Shown piece after piece: positions 1-8,747 of a stretch of DNA of 64,000 nt (position 1 is the first letter of the stretch; every line of letters starts with the position of its first letter). Under the pieces are notes generated by a model, which worked only from the letters and a program-made list of their open reading frames with translations, ran no database searches and was not told the origin of the DNA. This stretch comes from BJHL01 sp040378885 (lineage in GTDB: Bacteria > Planctomycetota > Phycisphaerae > Phycisphaerales > UBA1924). The stretch covers positions 1 to 64,000 of the forward strand of contig JBKDAN010000040.1 in assembly GCA_046316615.1 (NCBI GenBank), in the 5' to 3' direction. Both the position numbers and the translations under genes were made by a program.

Positions 1-69
1 GTGGCGCTGCCCGATCACCTGCTCGACCGCAGCGTCCTTGAACTCTCGCGAATAGACCTGCTTTCCCAT
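1..69 (-). CDS. IS3-type transposase OrfA, N-terminal fragment cut by the window edge
   Basis: Only the first 23 codons lie in the window. The translation begins MGKQVYSREFKDAAVEQVIG, which resembles the start of the helix-turn-helix DNA-binding OrfA of IS3-family transposases (pattern: basic-YS-EFK-x-x-AV). An AAGGAG ribosome binding site sits about 8 nt upstream of the ATG, and a perfect TTGACA hexamer on the same strand lies at 114-119, so the start looks genuine. That hexamer contains the stop codon of the neighbouring esterase, so the insertion sequence end would lie at or next to that gene's 3' end. Inverted repeats cannot be defined from one edge. With so little sequence the family call is reasonable but not certain. 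Confidence 0.55.
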   Translation of the reverse strand, partial: MGKQVYSREFKDAAVEQVIGQRH

Positions 70-115
70 CGTGACACTCCTTGCTCCAGGCTGTTGTAGC
101 CAAGACGCGATTGTG

Positions 116-1858
116 TCAACGGAACGTGGGATGGGTCACACGCTTGAAGCTCCCCACCGCCATGCCCCGCGCATCAAGGGGCGCCGCCAGCCGCTTCGCC
201 CGCAGCACAAACGCCTCGCCGCTCCCGCGCGCTGGCAGTTCATGCTCGCGGAACATCTCAAACACCGCCGGCCAGTCCACGCACGCCGCGCCGGGCTGAC
301 CGTTCTCGCCATCATCCCACCAGTGCCCCGCGCCAGGCTCCATGTGCATCCCCACATCCATACCAAGCAAACTCAACCGCGCCGCACCGCGATACGCCTC
401 ACTCGCCGGCACATTGTCATCCGCCGTGCCATGCACCAGGTACACGCCCATGCGCCGCATGTTGCCCAGCCGGTCCATCGTCCAACTGCTCGCATGCATC
501 CCCGCTCGCATCCTCGCCGCCTGTTCACGCGGCGCCCCACCCGCCTCCGCATACGTGTCAAAGCTCAGCCACCCCGCGCTCGGCGCCGCCGCTGCAAACT
601 GATCCGGATACAGCGTCGCCATCTGCCACGTGCCGTGCCCGCCCATGCTGTGCCCCGTCACATACTGCCGCCGCGGATTGGTCCCCAAGATCCGCCGCGA
701 CACATTCAGCACCTCCAGCGCATCCACGCGCCCCCAATCTTCCCAGTCAAATCCAAACGGCCGCCGATTCGTCGGACACACAATCACAAAGTCCGTCTTC
801 GCCGAATAGCTCGCCGCCTGATTCGTCGCCTCCACGCTCGCCCCGTGCAGACTCAGCACCAGCCCCGGCGCCTCAGGCGGCACCTCCGCCCACGGATCCT
901 TCGCCGCCGGCACCACGCTGTAGTACTGCACGCTCCCATCAATCCCGCTCACAAACGTGCGCTTGTGCGTCTGCGTCACGGCTTTGCATGTCAGTTCAAT
1001 CTCGCCAGTGTCGCGTGGGCCGTCAATCTGCGGGTCGTACAGATCAAGGCGCATCTTGACGCGTTCACCAGGCTTCGCGCGCACGGTGAAACTGACCGGC
1101 ACCTTGGCGACACTCAGTGGCGGCATGACGATGGACGTCTTCTTGTGTGATGCCTTCGCGTAGGGCGGGATGCGGCCTCTGTTGCTTTCAGGCGGCCAAG
1201 CCCACAGTTCCAGCGTGCGAGACTTGGTCGAGGTGTTCATGATCGGCACACCGATCCAGTGCACATCCACGCCGGTTTCAAGAATGTCGGGCGCGGTGAT
1301 GTCACCCGTGTTGATTTCAAACCACCCCTTCGGCTCGCGCAACTCCGCCTTCAACCCCCCGCGCCCTGCCGCCGCAAACAGCAACGTGTTCACGCCCTTA
1401 CGCATCAGCACCGGCACGCGGACATACCCATGCCCATACGGGTCACCCACCCGCGGCTCCCCGTTCACATACACCATGCCGTGACCGCTCGCCTCCAGCA
1501 CCATCACGCGCTCACGCTCACTTGTCACCGTCGTCAGCAAGTACCGCCCCGCACCAATCGAGAACGCCCCGTCCTCACCCGCCGCGACCTTCTCCCACAC
1601 CCCGCTCGCCTCATCCCCCGCAATCAGCCGCTCGCCTTCCTTGGGCACCACCGCCCCCACATGCCCCAGCTCGCCGCGCACCACGCGCTGCACCACCGGA
1701 TCAGTGTTGATCAGCCGCCGCGCCCAGCTTCCTTTCGCCTCGACAACCAGTCCCTCGCGCAGCTGCACTGGCTGCGCATCACGCGACAGCGCGACCTGCG
1801 CAGCCACCTCACCCACCCACTGCAACGCCACAACGCACGACAGTGCCAGCATCTTCAT
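116..1858 (-). CDS. secreted alpha/beta-hydrolase (prolyl-oligopeptidase/PHB-depolymerase-like esterase)
   Basis: This 580-residue protein has an N-terminal signal peptide (hydrophobic residues 4-20, likely cleavage near AAQ). A beta-rich N-terminal half is followed by an alpha/beta-hydrolase domain from about residue 325. The oxyanion-side motif LVLSLHG is near 333-339 and the nucleophile elbow GHSMGGHG places Ser404. The acid is in HGTADDNVP (Asp480/481) and the histidine is in GAGHWW (His512), so a complete catalytic triad is visible. This suggests hydrolysis of an ester or peptide bond outside the cytoplasm; the substrate cannot be read from sequence. The start has no ribosome binding site, but a TAGAGT hexamer lies 6 nt upstream. 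The next gene upstream on the same strand, trpS, is unrelated. Confidence 0.85.
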   Translation of the reverse strand: MKMLALSCVVALQWVGEVAAQVALSRDAQPVQLREGLVVEAKGSWARRLINTDPVVQRVVRGELGHVGAVVPKEGERLIAGDEASGVWEKVAAGEDGAFSIGAGRYLLTTVTSERERVMVLEASGHGMVYVNGEPRVGDPYGHGYVRVPVLMRKGVNTLLFAAAGRGGLKAELREPKGWFEINTGDITAPDILETGVDVHWIGVPIMNTSTKSRTLELWAWPPESNRGRIPPYAKASHKKTSIVMPPLSVAKVPVSFTVRAKPGERVKMRLDLYDPQIDGPRDTGEIELTCKAVTQTHKRTFVSGIDGSVQYYSVVPAAKDPWAEVPPEAPGLVLSLHGASVEATNQAASYSAKTDFVIVCPTNRRPFGFDWEDWGRVDALEVLNVSRRILGTNPRRQYVTGHSMGGHGTWQMATLYPDQFAAAAPSAGWLSFDTYAEAGGAPREQAARMRAGMHASSWTMDRLGNMRRMGVYLVHGTADDNVPASEAYRGAARLSLLGMDVGMHMEPGAGHWWDDGENGQPGAACVDWPAVFEMFREHELPARGSGEAFVLRAKRLAAPLDARGMAVGSFKRVTHPTFR

Positions 1859-1864
1859 GCCGCA

Positions 1865-1870
1865 ACTCTA
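1865..1870 (-). promoter_or_regulatory. candidate -10 element, leaderless start of the esterase
   Basis: TAGAGT on the minus strand, 6 nt before the ATG at 1858, with TTGGTC 16 nt further upstream as a possible -35. This spacing would start the transcript at or next to the ATG. Confidence 0.4.
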
Positions 1871-1928
1871 TCGCCCACTCACAAACGACCAAGTTGACCC
1901 CACCCCCACGCCATGGCTTCATTTGGAA

Positions 1929-1950
1929 ATTTAGCCATTTAGCCATTTAG
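1929..1950. repeat. 8-bp direct repeat ATTTAGCC, 2.75 units
   Basis: ATTTAGCC occurs twice head to tail and a third copy is truncated to ATTTAG; AAATTT flanks both sides. It lies between the trpS stop codon and the esterase promoter. No coding role is visible. It is one of several short tandem-word arrays in the spacers of this window. Confidence 0.7.
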
Positions 1951-1959
1951 AAATTTTGC

Positions 1960-3030
1960 TCACCCCACCACCCGTCCGCCAAACTCCAACCCCATCGCCT
2001 TCTTCGCCAGCGACAGCGTCTCCTCCGCCGTCTTGTTCGCCCGCTTGATGCCCCCGCGAATCACATCCAGCACCATCGCCTCACCCTCAGGCGTCTCATA
2101 CTTCCCGCGCCGCTCACGCATCGGCCCAATGAGCTGATTGATTGCGTCACCAAGCTCAGCCTTGATCAGCCCATCCTTCACTTCCTTGCCGCTTGCGTAA
2201 TCCTCGCGAATCTGCTTCGCGCGTTCCGGGTTCTTCGCGCCAATAAACACATCGCAGTACTGCAGCAGCACATGGTTGGGATCAATCGGATCCGTCATGC
2301 TCGCCCGCCCCGTCACAATGCCATTGATCTTCTTCTGCACCGCCTTCGCGTCGTCATACAAGAAGATCGCATTGCCCAAACTCTTGCTCATCTTCTGCTT
2401 GCCGTCCGTCCCCACCAGCCGCCCAACGCGCCCCACCTTCGCCTTCGGAATCGGAAAGACACCACCAGCCTTATGGTGCTCATCCGCCGGCACACGATTC
2501 CCCACGCCGCAGTACATCTGATTAAACTTCAGCGCCACATCCCGGCACATCTCAATATGCGCCTCTTGGTCTTCACCCACGGGCACCAGGTCCGGCCGAA
2601 ACGCCAGAATGTCCGCGCACTGCCCCACCGCATACATCGGGAAACCAAACGGATACGTGTCGCCCAGCCCCTTGCTCTCAATCTCCGTCTTCAGCGTCGG
2701 GTTACGCATCACCTTGTTGAACGGAATCAGCATCGCAAACAAAAACGTCAACTCCGCAATCGCCGGAATCTCGCTCTGCAGCACAAACGTGCTCTTCGCC
2801 GGATCAAGCCCCACCGCCAGCCAGTCTTTCACAATCCCCAGCGTGTTCGCACGAATATCCGCCGGCTTCTCCGCCAGCGTCGTGAACGCATGCACGTTCG
2901 CGATCAAAAAGTAACAGTCATACGAATCCTGCAGCGCAAGCCGATTCTCCAGGCTCCCCACATAGTGCCCAAGGTGCAGCCCCGTGCTCGTCGGCGTATC
3001 CCCCGTCAAAATGCGCGGCTTGGAATTCAT
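1960..3030 (-). CDS. trpS: tryptophanyl-tRNA synthetase
   Basis: Class I aminoacyl-tRNA synthetase that charges tRNA-Trp. From the chosen ATG the protein has 356 residues, normal for bacterial TrpRS. The HIGH-type motif is in TGLHLGHYVG (about residues 16-25) and the KMSKS motif is intact near the middle in GKQKMSKSLG. The frame stays open upstream to about 3273 but that part is unrelated to TrpRS and overlaps the divergent peptidase gene, so MNSKPRIL is taken as the start. There is no Shine-Dalgarno; TAAAGT lies 8 nt before the ATG. It is divergent from the Xaa-Pro aminopeptidase gene, with 124 bp between the two starts. Confidence 0.95.
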   Translation of the reverse strand: MNSKPRILTGDTPTSTGLHLGHYVGSLENRLALQDSYDCYFLIANVHAFTTLAEKPADIRANTLGIVKDWLAVGLDPAKSTFVLQSEIPAIAELTFLFAMLIPFNKVMRNPTLKTEIESKGLGDTYPFGFPMYAVGQCADILAFRPDLVPVGEDQEAHIEMCRDVALKFNQMYCGVGNRVPADEHHKAGGVFPIPKAKVGRVGRLVGTDGKQKMSKSLGNAIFLYDDAKAVQKKINGIVTGRASMTDPIDPNHVLLQYCDVFIGAKNPERAKQIREDYASGKEVKDGLIKAELGDAINQLIGPMRERRGKYETPEGEAMVLDVIRGGIKRANKTAEETLSLAKKAMGLEFGGRVVG

Positions 3031-3038
3031 AGGACGCG

Positions 3039-3044
3039 ACTTTA
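3039..3044 (-). promoter_or_regulatory. candidate -10 element of trpS
   Basis: TAAAGT on the minus strand, 8 nt before the trpS ATG, with a TTGCAG-like -35 about 15 nt further upstream. It fits the leaderless pattern seen elsewhere in the window. Confidence 0.4.
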
Positions 3045-3140
3045 CGCCACAACCAAGCGCTGCAAGCACACCAGCGACACCCACTCGATCGCCACCATCC
3101 ATTCCCCCACCCCTCGCTCGCTTGCCCGCGTCCCCCCCGG

Positions 3141-3146
3141 TACCAT
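3141..3146 (+). promoter_or_regulatory. candidate -10 element of the Xaa-Pro aminopeptidase gene
   Basis: TACCAT, 8 nt before the ATG at 3155. No convincing -35 is visible, and no ribosome binding site exists between it and the start codon. Confidence 0.35.
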
Positions 3147-3154
3147 GCCCCCAC

Positions 3155-4297
3155 ATGGCCAAGAAACCCGCCTCGAAAAAGCCCGCCCCTTCCTCCCCCT
3201 TCGCCGCGCGCATCGCCAAGCTGCGCACCGCCATCCGCACGGGCGACCACGAGGCCACCCACATCCTCATCACCAGCCCCGTCGATGTCGCCTACTTGAC
3301 CGGCTTCCTCGGCGGCGACTCCTACCTCCTCATCGCTGCCAGCGACAAAGTCAAACCCATCATCATCAGCGACGCCCGCTTCGACGAAGAGCTCGAGCCC
3401 CAGCGCAGCACGTGCGAAGTCGTCATCCGCAAATCCATGATGTGGCCCGCCGTCGTCCAACTCCTCCGCGAGCGCGACGTCCTCCGCCTCGCCGTCCAAG
3501 CCGACGACATGACCCTCGCCACGTTCGAATCCCTCGAACATCATCTCCGAGGCACGGGCGTCAAGCTCACCAAGCTCAAAGGCATCGTCGGCAAGCTCCG
3601 CGCCATCAAGGACGACTCCGAAATCGCCCTCATCCAAAAAGCAATCAAAATCGGCCAAGACGCCCTCAAGGCCTCCCTCCCCAAGATCAAAGTCGGCATG
3701 ACCGAACTCCAGGTCGCCGCCATGCTCGAAGCCGCAATGAAAGAACGCGGCAGCAGCCAGCCCGCCTTCGAGTCCATCGTCGGCGCTCGCGCCAACGGCA
3801 GCCTGCCCCACTACCGCCCCCACACCGTCAAACTTGCCAAGAATCAGCCCCTCCTCATCGACTGGGGCGCCAAGTACATGGGCTACCACGGCGACATGAC
3901 GCGCACCTTCTGCCTGGGCAAGTGGCCCAAGGTCATGGAGGAGATCTACAAGATCACCCTCGACGCCCACAAACTCGCCGCCGCCGCCCTCGCCCCCGGC
4001 AAGTTCTGCCGCGACATCGACGCCGTCGCCCGCGACCACATCAAAAAGCACAACTACGGCGACAAGTTCGGCCACAGCCTGGGCCACGGCCTTGGCATGA
4101 ACGTCCACGAAGAGCCCCGCGTCAGCCACCTCGCGGGCGACCAAGTCCTCGAAGTCGGCCACGTCGTCACCATCGAGCCAGGCATCTACCTTCGCGGCAT
4201 CGGCGGCGTCCGCATCGAGGACGACTACCTCATCACCAAAGACGGTGCCAAGAATCTCTGCTCGTTGCCCAAGGATCTCAAGTTCGCAACTCTCTAA
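3155..4297 (+). CDS. Xaa-Pro aminopeptidase (M24 family)
   Basis: This 380-residue cytosolic metallopeptidase is predicted to remove an N-terminal residue preceding proline. An N-terminal creatinase-like domain (about residues 10-145) precedes the pita-bread M24 domain. All five metal ligands of the family are visible: two Asp in LIDWGAKYMGYHGDMTRTF, His in GHSLGHGLGMNVHEEPR, Glu in TIEPGIYL and Glu in VRIEDDYL. The start MAKKPASKK was chosen because the upstream extension of the frame is low-complexity and overlaps trpS. The lysine-rich N-terminus lacks a signal peptide. The gene precedes accB by 80 bp on the same strand. Confidence 0.9.
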   Translation: MAKKPASKKPAPSSPFAARIAKLRTAIRTGDHEATHILITSPVDVAYLTGFLGGDSYLLIAASDKVKPIIISDARFDEELEPQRSTCEVVIRKSMMWPAVVQLLRERDVLRLAVQADDMTLATFESLEHHLRGTGVKLTKLKGIVGKLRAIKDDSEIALIQKAIKIGQDALKASLPKIKVGMTELQVAAMLEAAMKERGSSQPAFESIVGARANGSLPHYRPHTVKLAKNQPLLIDWGAKYMGYHGDMTRTFCLGKWPKVMEEIYKITLDAHKLAAAALAPGKFCRDIDAVARDHIKKHNYGDKFGHSLGHGLGMNVHEEPRVSHLAGDQVLEVGHVVTIEPGIYLRGIGGVRIEDDYLITKDGAKNLCSLPKDLKFATL

Positions 4298-4304
4298 AAA
4301 CCCA

Positions 4305-4318
4305 CGGGCGCAAGCCCG
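4305..4318. repeat. small GNRA-loop hairpin between the peptidase and accB
   Basis: CGGGC-GCAA-GCCCG, a perfect 5-bp stem closed by a GCAA tetraloop, just after the peptidase stop codon. No U tract follows, so it is not a standard terminator. It resembles repetitive extragenic palindromes but no second identical copy was found in the window. Confidence 0.5.
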
Positions 4319-4331
4319 AGGCCTTGTCTTC

Positions 4332-4366
4332 CCTAGTGCCTAGTGCCCAGTCCCTAGTGCCTATTC
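4332..4366. repeat. heptameric tandem array upstream of accB
   Basis: Five consecutive 7-bp units: CCTAGTG, CCTAGTG, CCCAGTC, CCTAGTG, CCTATTC. It ends 11 nt before the accB start and so lies in its probable 5' untranslated region. Confidence 0.75.
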
Positions 4367-4377
4367 CCGGAGTCCCC

Positions 4378-4893
4378 ATGATCGACCTTGCCAAAATCAA
4401 AGAAGTTGTCGGAATGATGAGCGCCAATGACCTCAGCGAGGTCAGCATCAAGCAAGGCGAAGAGCACATCACCATCAAGCGCGGCCAGCAAGCCGGCACC
4501 GTCGTCAACCACCAGCCCGTCATCTATCAGGGCGCTGGCCAGTCTGCCGCACACGCCGCCCCGGCCCACATGCCCGCCGCCCATGGCTCGCCCATCGCGC
4601 TCGCTCCCGCCGCTGCGCCGGCCGCTCCCGCGCCCGCAGCCGCCCCCGCCGCACCCAAGGGCCCCACCATCGACAGCCCCATGGTCGGCACCTACTACGG
4701 CAAGCCCAACCCCGACGCCAAGCCCTTCCTCACCGTGGGCCAGACCGTCAACAAAGACACCGTCGTCTGCATCATCGAAGCCATGAAGGTCTTCAACGAA
4801 ATCAAAGCCGAAAAAGACGGCGTGATCGACGCCATCTTGGTCAAAGACGGCCAAGCCGTCGAGTTCGGCCAGAAGCTGTTTGCCCTCAAGTAA
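4378..4893 (+). CDS. accB: acetyl-CoA carboxylase biotin carboxyl carrier protein
   Basis: This 171-residue protein carries the biotin that moves CO2 from biotin carboxylase to the carboxyltransferase in the first step of fatty acid synthesis. A short N-terminal helical region (about 1-40) is followed by an Ala/Pro-rich linker (about 55-100). The C-terminal biotinyl domain has the canonical EAMKVFN motif whose lysine is biotinylated. GGAG lies upstream of the ATG at workable spacing. accC follows 127 bp downstream, the usual accB-accC order, so the two are probably an operon. The spacer and the region upstream of accB both contain short tandem repeats. Confidence 0.95.
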   Translation: MIDLAKIKEVVGMMSANDLSEVSIKQGEEHITIKRGQQAGTVVNHQPVIYQGAGQSAAHAAPAHMPAAHGSPIALAPAAAPAAPAPAAAPAAPKGPTIDSPMVGTYYGKPNPDAKPFLTVGQTVNKDTVVCIIEAMKVFNEIKAEKDGVIDAILVKDGQAVEFGQKLFALK

Positions 4894-4977
4894 GCATCGC
4901 ATGCAGGGCACGCAAAGCGCTCGAGGAGTGGGAAGCCCGCGCGTCGCCTGCTGATTCTTCTCGAAATTTGCACTTCC

Positions 4978-5004
4978 CTCCGCGACCTCTGCGCTCTCTG
5001 CGTT
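4978..5004. repeat. 9-bp tandem array directly upstream of accC
   Basis: Three adjacent 9-bp units: CTCCGCGAC, CTCTGCGCT, CTCTGCGTT, ending 16 nt before the accC ATG. Degenerate CTCTGCG word arrays occur in many unrelated bacterial genomes as far as I recall; that comparison is memory, not a search. Confidence 0.65.
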
Positions 5005-5020
5005 CAAAAAGTTCCACACC

Positions 5021-6376
<1,356 letters not shown>

Positions 6377-6417
6377 TCACATCTGCTAAGTCCCCCCACT
6401 GACACCAGTCAAAACCC

Positions 6418-6466
6418 AATGGCTCCAGCAAGGTCGCTCCCCCGCGCCCTCGCTGGAGCCATTTTC
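6418..6466. terminator. bidirectional terminator between accC and the convergent membrane protein gene
   Basis: The 12-bp stem AATGGCTCCAGC / GCTGGAGCCATT is perfect with a 22-nt loop and is followed by TTTC on the plus strand. It lies in the 92-bp convergent gap between the two stop codons. Confidence 0.7.
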
Positions 6467-6468
6467 AT

Positions 6469-7368
6469 TCACGCACCAATCCCCGCCACATCCACCGGCC
6501 ACTGCACCTGCCCGCACTCCGGACACGTCAGCAACCCATCCCCATGCCCCGCGAAGTTGTAATCACATGCAACGCATCGCCTCGCAAGAAATCGCCGTCG
6601 AACGATCATCGCGCGTCGAACCGCCAAAACAATCGGCACCGCAGCACCCAACATCGCGATGCCCCATGTAAAGCCAAACGCCTCCACCGTGGGCAGCCAC
6701 GTCAAACTCCACAGATTCTCCAGGCGACCGCTGCGACCAAGCACCTTCCCCAGCGACTCATCAAAGACCAGAATCTGTCGATGTCGAACCCAACGCGGCG
6801 AAAGCCAATCGCCCGACTGCATCGGGCGAGACAGCTCGATGACCCACACGCGCGAACCATCCCCGAGCCGCGCGAGGAACATCAAACCATCCCAACCGCG
6901 ACGTTCCCAAGGCGACTCCGTCAGCGGCGGATCACAATGAAAATCAAAGAACCGCGGGTCAGGATGCAGTTGCAATCCCACAGATAGCGGCGGTACCGGA
7001 GCGTCGACAAAATACGACGAAGGCACATCGCGCACGCTCCGCCACCGACGCAGTGAAGCCTCATCACCCACCTGCGTGCCGTCATGCAACTGCCACTTCG
7101 CGTTCGCATCCGATGGCAGCACCCGCGCAAAGCCAAATCCAGACGGCGAACCAAAGCCGCTCGGTATCGGCGTCCACACCATGTGCGCCGCCGCCTCCAC
7201 CGCAGCCACATCACCCAACTGCGATGGATCACGCGCCACCAGCGACGCCCCAAAGTGCCAACCCCACCGCCCCGCCGTGATGATCGCAGCAAGCACAACA
7301 GCCCCCACCACCCACCGCCACGCCCTGCGATAGTGCCGCCGCCAAGGCCTGTCCGAAGTCACAATCAT
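6469..7368 (-). CDS. membrane protein with C-terminal zinc ribbon, unknown function
   Basis: With the chosen ATG (MIVTSDRPWRR...) the protein has 299 residues. One transmembrane helix lies near residues 16-38. A long, probably extracytoplasmic region follows, then a second hydrophobic segment near 245-265, and the protein ends with a zinc ribbon (CVACDYNF...LTCPECG). The same CxxC...CPECG module begins the protein at 62696-63520. The frame is open up to 7437, but TAGAGT 8 nt before 7368 supports the shorter start. I do not recognise the central domain. It stands alone between a terminator and a non-coding stretch. Confidence 0.65.
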   Translation of the reverse strand: MIVTSDRPWRRHYRRAWRWVVGAVVLAAIITAGRWGWHFGASLVARDPSQLGDVAAVEAAAHMVWTPIPSGFGSPSGFGFARVLPSDANAKWQLHDGTQVGDEASLRRWRSVRDVPSSYFVDAPVPPLSVGLQLHPDPRFFDFHCDPPLTESPWERRGWDGLMFLARLGDGSRVWVIELSRPMQSGDWLSPRWVRHRQILVFDESLGKVLGRSGRLENLWSLTWLPTVEAFGFTWGIAMLGAAVPIVLAVRRAMIVRRRFLARRCVACDYNFAGHGDGLLTCPECGQVQWPVDVAGIGA

Positions 7369-7770
7369 CGCCCAACACTCTACCAGATCCGCCAATCCCC
7401 CGCCCGACCGTACCGAATTTCTTATCCAGTTCGTCACTCAACATCCACCCGCACGCCGCGCCCACCACCAAACGGCAAACCTCCGTTGCCAGATACACGA
7501 ACATCCGCACCCGCCCGCCACCCGCTCAATTCTCAACGGGCAACCAACTCCGCATCGCAAAGCGATGCCGTTGAATAGCCGCGGGTCGAGCGCAGCGAAC
7601 CCCCCGGAAAGCACCCAACACACCCACGGCGGGTGGCACAGCCTCAGCTACCGCCCACTGAAGTGGGGCAACTGCCACAACTTCACTAACGACCCGTTCA
7701 CGTGCCCCAGCCCGCCCACCTCTGCGGCCTGCCTGTATGTCCTTTCGACTTCACAGCTGCGCCGCCCGAC
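7369..7770. other. non-coding stretch with hairpins
   Basis: No convincing gene is present. It holds a TAGAGT hexamer at 7377-7382 (minus strand) that could promote the membrane protein gene. A perfect hairpin GCATCGC-AAA-GCGATGC is at 7552-7568 and a CACCC-ACGGC-GGGTG hairpin at 7621-7635. The open frames here are short and lack plausible protein sequence. It begins a block of non-coding DNA that reaches the restriction-modification gene. Confidence 0.5.
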
Positions 7771-8115
7771 TCACTGCAACTGCTGCAGTCTCGCCATGAC
7801 CGCCATGCTCAGTTCGCCCATCTGCTTCGATCCGCCAAGCACCTCTCGCGCATCAGGGTCCGACTCGATCTGCTGAAGGCACAAAATCGCCGCCCGGATG
7901 ACTTCTTGACGGTTGTAAGTCGGCCACATTTCAGCATGCGCCAGCACGCACACCGTCCAGCAAGCGCTGAATGCAGTGATGTAATCATCACGATTGCGAA
8001 TCACCAGGCTCGCCTCGACATCGTTGGCAAGCCCAGTTCCTCGAAAGAGCCGCTCAAACCACTCACGCGACTGCGGATGAGCCAAGAGAGCATCGGGATC
8101 AGTACACGGTTTCAC
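7771..8115 (-). CDS. small hypothetical protein
   Basis: A 114-residue soluble protein starting at a GTG with GGAGG exactly 8 nt upstream; that ribosome binding site decides the start over an earlier ATG in the same frame. The sequence is balanced and plausible (WFERLFRGTGLANDVEASLV, then an aromatic-rich middle and a helical C-terminus ending AVMARLQQLQ). There is no signal peptide or membrane segment. I do not recognise a family. Its neighbour upstream is the long palindrome-rich region before the restriction-modification gene, so it may belong to the same accessory patch. Confidence 0.6.
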   Translation of the reverse strand: MKPCTDPDALLAHPQSREWFERLFRGTGLANDVEASLVIRNRDDYITAFSACWTVCVLAHAEMWPTYNRQEVIRAAILCLQQIESDPDAREVLGGSKQMGELSMAVMARLQQLQ

Positions 8116-8590
8116 GTTTGATTCCTCCGGGTCACCGCGCATCTCTCGCTCCGGCGAGCGATCGCGGCAACCATGCTGCCACTTCCAGCCGCCGCAATCG
8201 TAGCGGCAGGCGGAAAAGCTCCAACACTCAACCGACCCCGTGGCGGGCGGCACGACTTCACAAACGCCCTATCCAACTGCCATGTCCTATGACTCATGAC
8301 AACTCGGGCCACAATCGCAGCCAGCCCACCGAGCCAGACAGGCTGTGGCCCCGCAAGCACCGTGCACGATGAGCCGTCGAGCGACAGCGACTCGGCGAAG
8401 ATGATGATGTCGTGTGCAGGTTGCGCTACCCGCCCCCAGCGGCAGAGCCGCGCCCGCCTATTGCCACAGGCGCCAGCCTCTGGACCACGCCCCCACACCC
8501 AAGCACACCGGCAGGTGTGCGCGACCACGAACATCCAAACGCTCCTGCCCCTCACACTCTCGCCGCCCCTGCGCAGAGCACGTTCCTATT

Positions 8591-8623
8591 GCAAGGAGGA
8601 AGTGGAAACCCCTTCCTCCCTGC
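8591..8623. repeat. palindrome B, upstream copy
   Basis: GCAAGGAGGAAG and its near-complement CTTCCTCCCTGC enclose a short centre. The reverse complement of 12111-12141 is nearly identical, so the two copies bracket the restriction-modification gene. Neither overlaps a gene. Confidence 0.75.
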
Positions 8624-8675
8624 CCCCACCATCACCCAAGCCCCCACAACGCCCGCCCCCACGCCTCCAGCGGGG

Positions 8676-8700
8676 GTGCCGGGGGCGGCAGCCCCGGCAC
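8676..8700. repeat. perfect 9-bp hairpin upstream of the R-M gene
   Basis: GTGCCGGGG pairs with CCCCGGCAC across the 7-nt loop GCGGCAG. No T tract follows, so a transcription terminator is unlikely. It ends 8 bp before the -35 of the R-M gene's candidate promoter. Confidence 0.6.
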
Positions 8701-8708
8701 GAGCCGCG

Positions 8709-8737
8709 TTGCACCTTCCCGCACTTTCTGCTACGCT
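8709..8737 (+). promoter_or_regulatory. promoter of the R-M gene
   Basis: TTGCAC (8709-8714) and TACGCT (8732-8737) are separated by 17 bp, the ideal sigma-70 spacing. The ATG at 8748 is only 10 nt beyond, implying a leader of a few nucleotides at most. Confidence 0.5.
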
Positions 8738-8747
8738 CTCTTCCCGC

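Larger units (their letters stand above)
8116..8747. other. palindrome-rich non-coding region upstream of the R-M gene
   Basis: About 630 bp without a supportable gene. It contains an interrupted palindrome CCACAGG...CCTCTGG near 8464-8482 and a GCACACC/GGTGTGC hairpin near 8500-8518. A 33-nt palindrome at 8591-8623 recurs downstream of the R-M gene, and a perfect 9-bp stem is at 8676-8700. This is typical of repetitive extragenic palindromes gathered around an inserted module; that reading is inference. Confidence 0.55.

Noticed and set aside
2272..4379. N-terminal part of an 873-residue plus-strand frame covering trpS and the peptidase
   Set aside because: Extremely Arg/Pro/His-rich, the mark of a shadow frame in GC-rich DNA; only its end (from 4378) is real and is accB.
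7229..7510. 93-residue minus-strand frame beginning MRMFVYLATEVCRL
   Set aside because: The first third looks protein-like but the rest overlaps the zinc-ribbon protein gene in another frame and is Gly/Cys/Ala shadow sequence.
8112..8555. 147-residue minus-strand frame upstream of the R-M gene
   Set aside because: No ribosome binding site, implausible composition, and it runs through the palindrome region.
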